Part shown: piece by piece, positions 1 to 6,059 of the stretch
Numbering within the stretch: position 1 is the first letter of the stretch
Layout: the number at the start of each line of letters is the position of its first letter
Origin: JBEKZQ01 sp049509675
GTDB taxonomy: Bacteria > Planctomycetota > Planctomycetia > Pirellulales > Thermoguttaceae
DNA length: 25,269 bases
Direction of reading: 5' to 3'
NCBI GenBank assembly: GCA_049509675.1
Contig: JBEKZQ010000037.1
Span: 1-25,269, forward strand
Notes under the pieces: generated by a model
What the model was told of the DNA's origin: nothing
What the model saw: the letters and a program-made list of their open reading frames with translations, nothing else
Databases searched by the model: none
Position numbers and translations under genes: made by a program

Positions 1-27
1 GGGGCTCGCTCCGCTCGACCCACCCTA
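1..27. repeat. Edge-truncated intergenic repeat fragment
   Basis: GC-rich sequence with partly self-complementary parts (GGGGCTCG ... CGACCC) followed by ACCCTAC. It looks like the right half of a short inverted repeat whose left arm lies outside the window. It sits downstream of the minus-strand cytochrome gene, next to a heptamer array. The assignment rests on appearance only, because no second copy is present here. Confidence 0.3.
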
Positions 28-32
28 CATTT

Positions 33-62
33 CTAATCCCCAATCCCTAATCCCTAATCCCT
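33..62. repeat. Heptamer array, CTAATCC unit (G-rich on minus strand)
   Basis: Four tandem copies of a 7-bp unit (CTAATCC, one copy with an A lost to C) lie 8 bp past the stop codon of the cytochrome gene. On the minus strand this reads as GGG runs separated by ATTA, with one loop variant. The same unit recurs at 3146-3213 and 12446-12535. Unlike those two, only one arm is visible here, so no hairpin can be drawn inside the window. Confidence 0.75.
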
Positions 63-70
63 GCTCTGCT

Positions 71-1933
71 CTACAGCGAGAGCACGAACTGGACCAAATC
101 GTTCATTTCCTGCTCGCTGAATTTGCAATCGCCCTTGATTCCGTGCTGACCTTGGACGAACAGTTCTTTGATGGTCAGATATTGGCCGTCGTGCATGTAC
201 GGCGCGGTGCGCCAGACCTCGATCAGCCGCGGGGTGTTGAACTTGTCGGTGGGCTTGTCGTATTTGCCGGCGCTGCCCACGTCGTGGGTCCGCAGGTCGC
301 AGTACAGCGGGGCGGGATGACAGGTGCCGCATCCCAGCCGGGCGCTGAAAAACAGTTGCTTGCCGCGCTCGGCCGCCGGGCTGAGCTTGCCGTCGACCAG
401 GTACGGGCTGGGCAGCGGCTCGAGCGACTTGAGATAGGCGTCCAGGGCCTGGGCGTCGGCCTCCGGCCGCACGGCGAAGAGGATGTGGGTGATGCCGGCG
501 CGGACCGCTTCTTCGGCCGTGGTCCGCACGCCCAACGACATCGCCGGGCCGCCGTCGTGGACCTTCACCAGGCTGCGGGTATTCTTCGGGTTGCCCAGCC
601 CGTCGTTGACGAGGTCCCAGTTCAAGCCGTCCATGCGGGCGTCGGGATGGCAGCTTTCGCAGCTTTGCCAATGTTGGAAGCACATCTCGGCATCGTTAAA
701 GAGCATTTCGCCCCGGCGCTGGAGGGAAAGCTGCGGCTTGGGACCCAGCGCGATCTGGCTCGCCGGCTTGGCGCTTTGCGACTGCAGATCGACGAAGCCC
801 AGCGTGTCGGTGAAGTACTCGGCCACGTAGACCTTCGAGCCGACCAGCGCCAATCCGCGCGGTCCGTTGCCGTCCAGGCGGATCCGCCGCCGCAGGCCGA
901 CCAGGAACGAGAGATCGTTGGGCACGTCGGCGGCCGTGAGCGAGCCGCCATAGGTGGCCCTGTCCCCGCCCCCCGCTGTGCCGGCCAGCCGGGCAAGCTT
1001 GTCCAAGAGCGCTTCGGCGTCGATCACGCTGAGCTCGTGGCTGCCGGCGTGGCTCACGCAGATCTGTTTGCCGTCGGCCGAGACGGCCACGCCCCACGGC
1101 TTGGCCGCCCCCAGATCGACGTCGTCCAGCAGCACGGTATTGATCAGCTTCTTCGCCTCGACGTCCAGCACGCTCATGGCGTTGGTGTTCATCCAGCCGC
1201 GCTCCAACTGCGTGGTCGGCATTTGGTAGCGGGAAAGGATGTGGACGGCGTAGGCGCGTTTGCCGTCGGGCGAAAGGCACAGCCCGCGAAGGCTGGAACT
1301 GCCGTTGGGCAGGCGAATGGTCGCCGCTTGATTCGTGGCCGTATCGATGACGGTTACCGCGGCGGCCACGTCGAACAAATTCGCGCGGTCCAGCGGCAGG
1401 TGGTTAATCACCCACAGCGACTTGCCGTTGGGCGTCAACACGGCCGCCACCGGCTCGCGGATCACCGGCACGCGGGCGATTTCCCGGCCGGACTGTGCAT
1501 CCAGCACCAGCACATTGTCGTTGAAGCGATTGCAAACCCAGAGGCGGCTGCCGTCCTGGGCCACGGCCACGCCCGTGGCGGTGTGCCCCGCCGGCAGCAA
1601 GCGGACGATCTTGCCCGCGGCGATGTCGATGGCGCACACGGTGCTCTTCGCGGCGGCACAGGTGACGTAGAGCGTCTTGCCGTCGGCGCTGATGGCCAGG
1701 GCCGTGGGCTCCGCCGGCACGTCGATCGTGCGGATCGTTTTCTGAGTGCCCGGGTCGACCACGGCGATCTGCCGGGCGTCGGCACAGGCCACGAAGAGAA
1801 TTTTGCCGTCGGCCGAGGCCGATACGGCGCTGGGGCCGAGATAAGCGGCCGCCGGGGCGAACGTGGGGACCAGGATCATCGCACTGACCGAAAAAACCAT
1901 CACGCAGAATCGACGGGCAGAAAGGCAGGTCAT
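71..1933 (-). CDS. Secreted YVTN-type beta-propeller / c-type cytochrome (cytochrome c peroxidase-like) protein
   Basis: A 620-residue protein with an N-terminal signal peptide (about residues 1-30, hydrophobic core ending in APAAA). Residues about 35-390 hold repeated blades of the YVTN/YncE type, seen as recurring ADGK and VVD/VID motifs. The C-terminal part has two haem-binding CxxCH motifs, CESCH at 425-429 and CGTCH at 535-539, and ends with an APYMHDG segment that in the MauG/cytochrome c peroxidase family carries a Met ligand. The protein probably acts in the periplasm in electron transfer or oxidation of an unknown substrate. The ATG at 1933 has GAGGA 9 bases upstream, and a good promoter lies at 2009-2037. 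It is a single gene downstream of the sdh operon on the same strand. The substrate cannot be told from sequence. Confidence 0.85.
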   Translation of the reverse strand: MTCLSARRFCVMVFSVSAMILVPTFAPAAAYLGPSAVSASADGKILFVACADARQIAVVDPGTQKTIRTIDVPAEPTALAISADGKTLYVTCAAAKSTVCAIDIAAGKIVRLLPAGHTATGVAVAQDGSRLWVCNRFNDNVLVLDAQSGREIARVPVIREPVAAVLTPNGKSLWVINHLPLDRANLFDVAAAVTVIDTATNQAATIRLPNGSSSLRGLCLSPDGKRAYAVHILSRYQMPTTQLERGWMNTNAMSVLDVEAKKLINTVLLDDVDLGAAKPWGVAVSADGKQICVSHAGSHELSVIDAEALLDKLARLAGTAGGGDRATYGGSLTAADVPNDLSFLVGLRRRIRLDGNGPRGLALVGSKVYVAEYFTDTLGFVDLQSQSAKPASQIALGPKPQLSLQRRGEMLFNDAEMCFQHWQSCESCHPDARMDGLNWDLVNDGLGNPKNTRSLVKVHDGGPAMSLGVRTTAEEAVRAGITHILFAVRPEADAQALDAYLKSLEPLPSPYLVDGKLSPAAERGKQLFFSARLGCGTCHPAPLYCDLRTHDVGSAGKYDKPTDKFNTPRLIEVWRTAPYMHDGQYLTIKELFVQGQHGIKGDCKFSEQEMNDLVQFVLSL

Positions 1934-2008
1934 CGTAACGGTTCCTCAGCGCCCTTCGCGGCGGGGCTGCAATGCAGGGTGGGGGGAAGGCGGTTGTTTC
2001 AGAAGCTC

Positions 2009-2037
2009 AGTATAACCACGTGCAAGCCGGTTGTCGA
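2009..2037 (-). promoter_or_regulatory. Putative sigma70-type promoter of the propeller/cytochrome gene
   Basis: On the minus strand a TCGACA box (five of six matches to TTGACA) is followed after 17 bases by TATACT (five of six matches to TATAAT). Transcription would start near 2003, giving a leader of about 70 bases before the ATG at 1933. Found by eye. Planctomycete promoter consensus is not well enough known to me to raise confidence. Confidence 0.5.
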
Positions 2038-2082
2038 CTTCGGCTCGTGCAGCAAAACGCTCTGGCAGACGGTTTTGCGCCA

Positions 2083-2247
2083 GGTGCCACGGGCTTGCCC
2101 GTGCTATTGCCGAATGGCTCTTGCGGCCGAGAATCGCTGTTCTCGTGCTAATGGATACCGTGTTCGGCGGGAAACGCGCGGAGACATCTCAGGCGGTTCA
2201 TCGCTACAAGAACCGGCTGGGAAGGCACTGGCAAGCCAGTGGCACCC
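2083..2247. repeat. REP-doublet-like repeat, GGTGCCAC...GTGGCACC family (long copy)
   Basis: The two ends are inverted (GGTGCCAC at 2083 and GTGGCACCC at 2239-2247). Each end forms its own hairpin: CACGGGC-TT-GCCCGTG on the left and CACTGGC-AA-GCCAGTG on the right. This is the two-hairpin layout of BIME/REP doublets. Shorter 83-bp relatives are at 15027-15109 and 22471-22553. It fills most of the 320-bp gap between sdhB and the cytochrome gene, ending 7 bp from the sdhB stop, and could act as the sdhB terminator (inference). Confidence 0.65.
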
Positions 2248-2253
2248 GGCCCT

Positions 2254-3114
2254 TTACCGATCGAACCACTTCCGCAGCATGTGCAGCGTGGCGGCGCGGC
2301 CGCCGCGGCCGATGGCCGTGAACAAGGGAACCTCCTTGGGACACACCTTCTGGCAGTTCTGGGCATTGCCGCACACCTGGATGCCGCCTTCGGCCACCAA
2401 GGCGTCCAGCCGCTCCGTGGCGTTCATCGCGCCGATCGGATTGGAGTTGAACAACTCGACCTGCGCGATGGCGTGCGCCCCCATGAAGGCCCGCATGTTC
2501 TGCTCCCGGAACCGGGCATCGAACTCCTCGGCGGTCTCGCCCTCGCGGCAGCGCAGCTCGATCTTCAGGAATTGCGGGCAGGCCTCCAGGCAGCAGCCGC
2601 AGGTCATGCAGCGGCTGTAGCGGTAGGCCATCTGCTGCGTCTCCTGCGACTGCCGCGGTCCCGGGCCAAGGTCCAGGTAACTATCGACCGGCACCCAGGC
2701 GAGGATTTTCTTCAATAACTCGAACATCCGCGAGCGGTCCACCACCAGGTCGCGGAGCACGGGGAACTTGGTCATGGGCCGCAACTCGATCGCTTCAGGC
2801 CGATCGCGCAGGAGTTGATCGACCAGGGCCGTGCAGGCCTGCCGCACGCGGCCGTTGATGAGCATGGTGCAGGCGCCGCACACCTCTTCCAGGCAGTTGC
2901 ACTCCCAGGCAACGGGCGGCGCCGGGCGGCCGTCGGCGGTGACGGCCAGCCGGGCAATCTTCTGCAGCACGCTAATGCAGTTCATGTCTGCCTCGTAGGG
3001 GACGCGAAACCGCTGCCAGTAGCCTTTTTGGCCCGGCCCGTCCTGCCGCAGGACGCGGACCATGAGGGTCTCCAGGGGCCGTGGCTCGGCTGAGGACAAG
3101 GAATATCTCTGCAT
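2254..3114 (-). CDS. sdhB: Succinate dehydrogenase / fumarate reductase iron-sulfur subunit
   Basis: The 286-residue electron-transfer subunit of complex II, which passes electrons from the flavin subunit to the membrane quinone site. The plant-type [2Fe-2S] cysteines are at 74, 79, 82 and 94. The C-terminal ferredoxin-like domain has CMTCGCCLEACP (C169, 172, 175, 179) and CGNAQNCQKVCP (C248, 254, 258) for the [4Fe-4S] and [3Fe-4S] centres. The ATG at 3114 has AGGA about 10 bases upstream. It is last in the order sdhC-sdhA-sdhB, the usual order for the Bacillus-type (type B) enzyme. It is separated from sdhA by 76 bp that consist mostly of a G-rich hairpin repeat, which could uncouple its expression from sdhA. 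All cluster ligands are present. Confidence 0.95.
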   Translation of the reverse strand: MQRYSLSSAEPRPLETLMVRVLRQDGPGQKGYWQRFRVPYEADMNCISVLQKIARLAVTADGRPAPPVAWECNCLEEVCGACTMLINGRVRQACTALVDQLLRDRPEAIELRPMTKFPVLRDLVVDRSRMFELLKKILAWVPVDSYLDLGPGPRQSQETQQMAYRYSRCMTCGCCLEACPQFLKIELRCREGETAEEFDARFREQNMRAFMGAHAIAQVELFNSNPIGAMNATERLDALVAEGGIQVCGNAQNCQKVCPKEVPLFTAIGRGGRAATLHMLRKWFDR

Positions 3115-3145
3115 CGTGGAAGTTTCCTGAGAGGGATTGGGACCA

Positions 3146-3213
3146 GGGATTAGGGATTAGGGATTAGGGGGCTGGCACCGTGCGTCAGCTCTAATCCCTA
3201 ATCCCTAATCCCT
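3146..3213. repeat. Inverted heptamer array between sdhA and sdhB (G-quadruplex motif)
   Basis: The left arm, 3146-3170, is four GGG runs separated by three ATTA loops. The right arm, 3191-3213, is the inverted CTAATCC array. The spacer of about 20 bases contains GGCTGGCACCGTG. The arms can form a long stem, and either strand's G-rich arm meets the G3N4 quadruplex rule. The right arm overlaps the 3' end of sdhA and contains its stop codon. Confidence 0.85.
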
Positions 3214-5146
3214 TTCCGCTTCGCTCCTGCCATACTTGTTCGATGATTTCGCCGCCGGCGACGCCGTACAAGCGCGGCCGGGGCTCCAACAGCGACGTAT
3301 TGACGTCCTGGAAACTCAGTTGCGGCTGGCCGTCGGAGGCTAGGCTGGCGACCGTCGTCTTCAGCCACTTGCGATTGTTCTCTTCGAACCGCCGGCAAAA
3401 CTCTTCGGCCTGGCCGCGGCGCTCGGCCGGACTGCCCGCTTGGATCTCGGGCAGTGCGAACTCCGGTTTGTAATGCGCCCCGCGGCATTCATCCCGCACC
3501 AGCGCGCCCTTGACGATCGCCTTGGCCAGGGGGAACATGTCGGCCAGCGCGCGGACGAAGACCACGTCCTGGTTGGTCCAGTTTCCGCTGTCGCAGAGGC
3601 GGCAGTGATGCGCCTGTTGTTCCAACTCGCAGAGCCGGCCGTAGCCCTCTTCGAGATCGGCGTTGTGGCGAACCACCGTGGCGATGCGGGTCATCAACTG
3701 GCCCAACTCGGCGTGCAGTTCGTAGGCGTTCGGCCCGTCGGCCGGCCGCGAAAGCAGCGCCTTGTACTCGGCCTGGTGTTTGTGGGCGGCCCGATCGTGC
3801 AGGGACGATGGCCCCGCGGCCGGCTGATTGCCGATGAAGTTCACCACGCCGGGAGCCACGATCAGGCCGCTGAAAATGCAGGCCACCAGCGAATTGGCGC
3901 CCAGCCGGTTGGCCCCGTGATATTGGTATTCGCATTCGCCGATGGCGAAGATGCCGGGGATGTTCGTGTGCTGATTGCGGGGCGAGCCGATCGTCAGGCC
4001 GCCCTCGGAATTGGATTGGTAGTCGCACCACAGTCCGCCCATGGAGTAGTGGACGGCGGGGAAGATTTTCATGGGCACGCTGCGCGGATCAACGCCCTGG
4101 AAGCGCTCGTAGATGTCGAGGATGCCGGCGAGCTTCTGGTCCAGCATCGCGCGGGGCAGGTGGGTGACGTCGAGGTACACGCACATGCGGTCGGCCTGGA
4201 CGCTCAGCCCTTCCTGGATGCAGACCTTGAATATCTCCCGCGTGGCGATGTCGCGCGGCACCAGGTTTCCGTACTTGGGATAGCGCTCTTCGAGGAAGTA
4301 ATAACGCTCCGCGTCGGGAATGGATTGCGGGGGGCGGGGGTCTTGCGGCGTGCGCGGGACCCAGATGCGGCCGCCCTCGCCGCGGGCGCTTTCGCTGATC
4401 AGCCGCAGTTTGTCGGCCCCGGGAATGGCCGTGGGGTGGACCTGCACGAATTCGCCGTTGGCGTACCAGACCCCGGCCTGATACGCGCGGCTGGCGGCGC
4501 TGCCGTTGCAGGCCGCCGAGTTGGTCGAGCGCCCGAAGATCATGCCGCAGCCGCCGGAGGCGATGATCAGGGCGTCGGCTGCAAAAGCGCGGACTTGCAT
4601 GGTCAGCATGTCCTGTCCCACGCAGCCGCAGCAGCGGCCGTTGTCGTCCAGGATCGGCCCCAGGAAATCCCAGTGCTCGAACTTGCGGACGCGCCCGCCC
4701 ACTTCCCAACGCCGCACCTGTTCGTCCAGGGCGTAGAGGAGTTGCTGCCCGGTGGTGGCGCCGGCGAAGGCCGTCCGCTGGAACAGCGTGCCGCCGAAGC
4801 GGCGCTGGTCGCGAAAACCTTCGGGCGTGCGGTTGAAAGTCACGCCCAGGCGATCCATGAGGTCGATGATTCGCGGGGCCCACTCGGTCATTTCCTTGAC
4901 CGGCGGTTGATGGGCCAGGAAGTCGCCGCCGTAGACGGTGTCCTCGAAGTGCTTCCACTCGTTGTCGCCCAATTGCCGCGTCAATTCATTGACGCTGTTG
5001 ATGCCGCCCTGGGCGCAGACGCTGTGCGAACGTTTCACGGGCACCAGGCTCATGATCTGTACGTCGCATTCCAGTTCCGCCAGCTTGACGGCGGCCGCCA
5101 GGCCGGCCAGTCCGCCGCCGACGATCATTACGGAGCGTTTCGCCAT
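3191..5146 (-). CDS. sdhA: Succinate dehydrogenase / fumarate reductase flavoprotein subunit
   Basis: The catalytic subunit, oxidising succinate to fumarate. With the ATG at 5146 it has 651 residues. The N-terminal FAD fold shows GGGLAGLAAA near residues 10-19, and HSVCAQGGIN at 41-50 carries the histidine expected to bind FAD covalently. Further conserved blocks are QVHPTAIPG, SESARGEGGRIW and HGANRLGANSLV. An upstream in-frame GTG at 5155 overlaps the Shine-Dalgarno (GAGGAG, 5155-5160), whereas the ATG has it at an ideal 8-base spacing, so the ATG is preferred. Two oddities are visible. The Shine-Dalgarno belongs to an intergenic repeat, and the last residues (GLGIRD) plus the TAG stop are encoded by the heptamer repeat at 3191-3213. 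The catalytic core is intact. Confidence 0.95.
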   Translation of the reverse strand: MAKRSVMIVGGGLAGLAAAVKLAELECDVQIMSLVPVKRSHSVCAQGGINSVNELTRQLGDNEWKHFEDTVYGGDFLAHQPPVKEMTEWAPRIIDLMDRLGVTFNRTPEGFRDQRRFGGTLFQRTAFAGATTGQQLLYALDEQVRRWEVGGRVRKFEHWDFLGPILDDNGRCCGCVGQDMLTMQVRAFAADALIIASGGCGMIFGRSTNSAACNGSAASRAYQAGVWYANGEFVQVHPTAIPGADKLRLISESARGEGGRIWVPRTPQDPRPPQSIPDAERYYFLEERYPKYGNLVPRDIATREIFKVCIQEGLSVQADRMCVYLDVTHLPRAMLDQKLAGILDIYERFQGVDPRSVPMKIFPAVHYSMGGLWCDYQSNSEGGLTIGSPRNQHTNIPGIFAIGECEYQYHGANRLGANSLVACIFSGLIVAPGVVNFIGNQPAAGPSSLHDRAAHKHQAEYKALLSRPADGPNAYELHAELGQLMTRIATVVRHNADLEEGYGRLCELEQQAHHCRLCDSGNWTNQDVVFVRALADMFPLAKAIVKGALVRDECRGAHYKPEFALPEIQAGSPAERRGQAEEFCRRFEENNRKWLKTTVASLASDGQPQLSFQDVNTSLLEPRPRLYGVAGGEIIEQVWQERSGKGLGIRD

Positions 5147-5154
5147 GCAATTCA

Positions 5155-5194
5155 CTCCTCACCCTATCCCTCTCCCGCAAGGGGAGAGGGGGCC
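5155..5194. repeat. CCCTCTCCC hairpin repeat between sdhC and sdhA
   Basis: CCCTCTCCC (5168-5176) and GGGAGAGGG (5182-5190) form a 9-bp stem with a GCAA-type loop. The flank reads TCACCCTA on the plus strand, giving GGGTGAGGAG on the minus strand. Relatives are at 5957-5996 and 18743-18784. Here the outer flank contains the GAGGAG that serves as the Shine-Dalgarno of sdhA, so the hairpin sits immediately upstream of that ribosome binding site. Confidence 0.75.
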
Positions 5195-5865
5195 GGACAA
5201 TTCCTTCTATGGAAGCGGAACGACGCGCATGCCCGCCAGCGCTGAAAGCCCCATGACCAGCAGGCCGAGCCCCAAGGCGGCGCAGGGATAATTGGCCCAG
5301 CGGTCCACGTGCCGTTGGCCAGATGATACGTGCTACACAGTAGGCCGATGACGTAGAACACCAACACGGCGGTCGAATGTTGAATCGCGGCGGCGGAGGT
5401 GACGGCGGCCTGCGCGGCGTCGAACTCGCCTCCGCCCAGCGGATGCGTCACGTGCGCGACCCACCACTCCGACTGGAACCAGCCCCGGGTTTGAAAGACA
5501 TGCCAGAGGATGAAGGCGAAGGTGATGACTCCCGTGGCCCGTTCCAGCGTGTAACGGAAGTTTTCCCGATACGGATACAGGTGGACGTTGCGCTTGCCGC
5601 GGAGCACGATGAGCGAGCCGATCAGGCCGTGGAACAGGATCGGCAGGAAGATGAACAGCCACTCGACGGTCCAGAGGGTCATGGGACCCAGGCTATGGAT
5701 TTGCGTCACGCGGGCCTGATAGGTCTCCGGGCCGTCCAGGATGCTGACGTTGGTGGCCAGGTGGATGAACAGGAAGGCGCCCACCGGGACCAGGCCCAGC
5801 AGCGAATGCAGGCGGCGGAGGAGGAATTCGTAGCGTCCCATCGGGGCGAACAAGGCCCTGTTCAT
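5164..5865 (-). CDS. sdhC: Succinate dehydrogenase cytochrome b558 subunit, with apparent 3' deletion/frameshift
   Basis: The type-B membrane anchor that binds haem b and quinone. Hydrophobic helices and five family-typical histidines are present: H20 (RRLHSLLG), H35 (FIHLATN), H79 (LFHGLIG), H122 (LWHVF) and H181 (YHLANG). Up to about residue 188 (ANGTWTAG) the sequence follows the family. After that the open frame turns proline/tryptophan/arginine-rich and runs into a repeat, stopping at 5164. The expected last helix is readable in another frame from about 5302 to a TAG at 5207-5209 (AALGLGLLVMGLSALAG...). The family's WT-x-GITWG-like segment is missing at the junction, so a net loss of 3n+1 bases is inferred. 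Start ATG at 5865 with a weak ribosome binding site. First gene of sdhCAB. Confidence 0.85.
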   Translation of the reverse strand: MNRALFAPMGRYEFLLRRLHSLLGLVPVGAFLFIHLATNVSILDGPETYQARVTQIHSLGPMTLWTVEWLFIFLPILFHGLIGSLIVLRGKRNVHLYPYRENFRYTLERATGVITFAFILWHVFQTRGWFQSEWWVAHVTHPLGGGEFDAAQAAVTSAAAIQHSTAVLVFYVIGLLCSTYHLANGTWTAGPIIPAPPWGSACWSWGFQRWRACASFRFHRRNCPAPSPLAGEG

Positions 5866-5875
5866 GCGCGGTTCC

Positions 5876-5945
5876 CAATTTGAGATTTGAGATTTGAGAT
5901 TTGAGATTTCAGACTTGAGATTTCAGACTTGAGATTTGCAAATTG
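5876..5945. repeat. Heptamer array, TTTGAGA unit, upstream of sdhC
   Basis: About nine tandem 7-bp units of TTTGAGA with TTTCAGA and CTTGAGA variants, AT-rich against a GC-rich background. It starts 10 bp upstream of the sdhC start codon, so it lies in the sdh promoter/leader region. A related array (AATCTSA unit) is at 13967-14046. I saw no convincing sigma70 promoter inside it. Confidence 0.85.
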
Positions 5946-5956
5946 CGGATTCCAAA

Positions 5957-5996
5957 ACCCCTCACCCCAACCCTCTCCCGGAGGGAGAGGGAGACT
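5957..5996. repeat. CCCTCTCCC hairpin repeat upstream of sdhC
   Basis: CCCTCTCCC (5971-5979) pairs with GGGAGAGGG (5983-5991) around a GGA loop, flanked by CCCCTCACCCCAA. This is the same family as 5155-5194 and 18743-18784. It lies between the aldehyde dehydrogenase stop and the sdhC start. No T-run follows, so it is not a textbook intrinsic terminator. Confidence 0.75.
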
Positions 5997-6012
5997 CCAA
6001 TCGCGCCACGAG

Positions 6013-6056
6013 GGGGACAGTCCCATTTTCGTCGAACGAAAATTGGGACAGTCCCC
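6013..6056. repeat. 44-bp six-frame-open palindrome, intergenic copy
   Basis: A near-perfect palindrome with arms GGGGACAGTCCCATTTTCGT and its inverse (one mismatch in the outer stem, one extra A), closed by a short CGA-type loop. It is identical over all 44 bases to 10704-10747. It begins 3 bp past the stop codon of the aldehyde dehydrogenase gene and could act as its transcript end. None of the six reading frames through the element contains a stop codon. Confidence 0.9.
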
Positions 6057-6059
6057 AGC

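Noticed and set aside
143..2620. Long plus-strand open frame of 825 codons
   Set aside because: It lies antisense to the cytochrome gene and part of sdhB, and has no family features. It is a product of high GC codon bias.
3146..3213. Telomere or replication-end sequence because of TTAGGG-like repeats
   Set aside because: The arrays are short, internal, inverted and located at gene ends on an evidently continuous chromosome segment.
5957..5996. Classic rho-independent terminator
   Set aside because: The hairpin is strong but no T-run follows on either strand, and the same element occurs in front of ribosome binding sites, so it is called a repeat.
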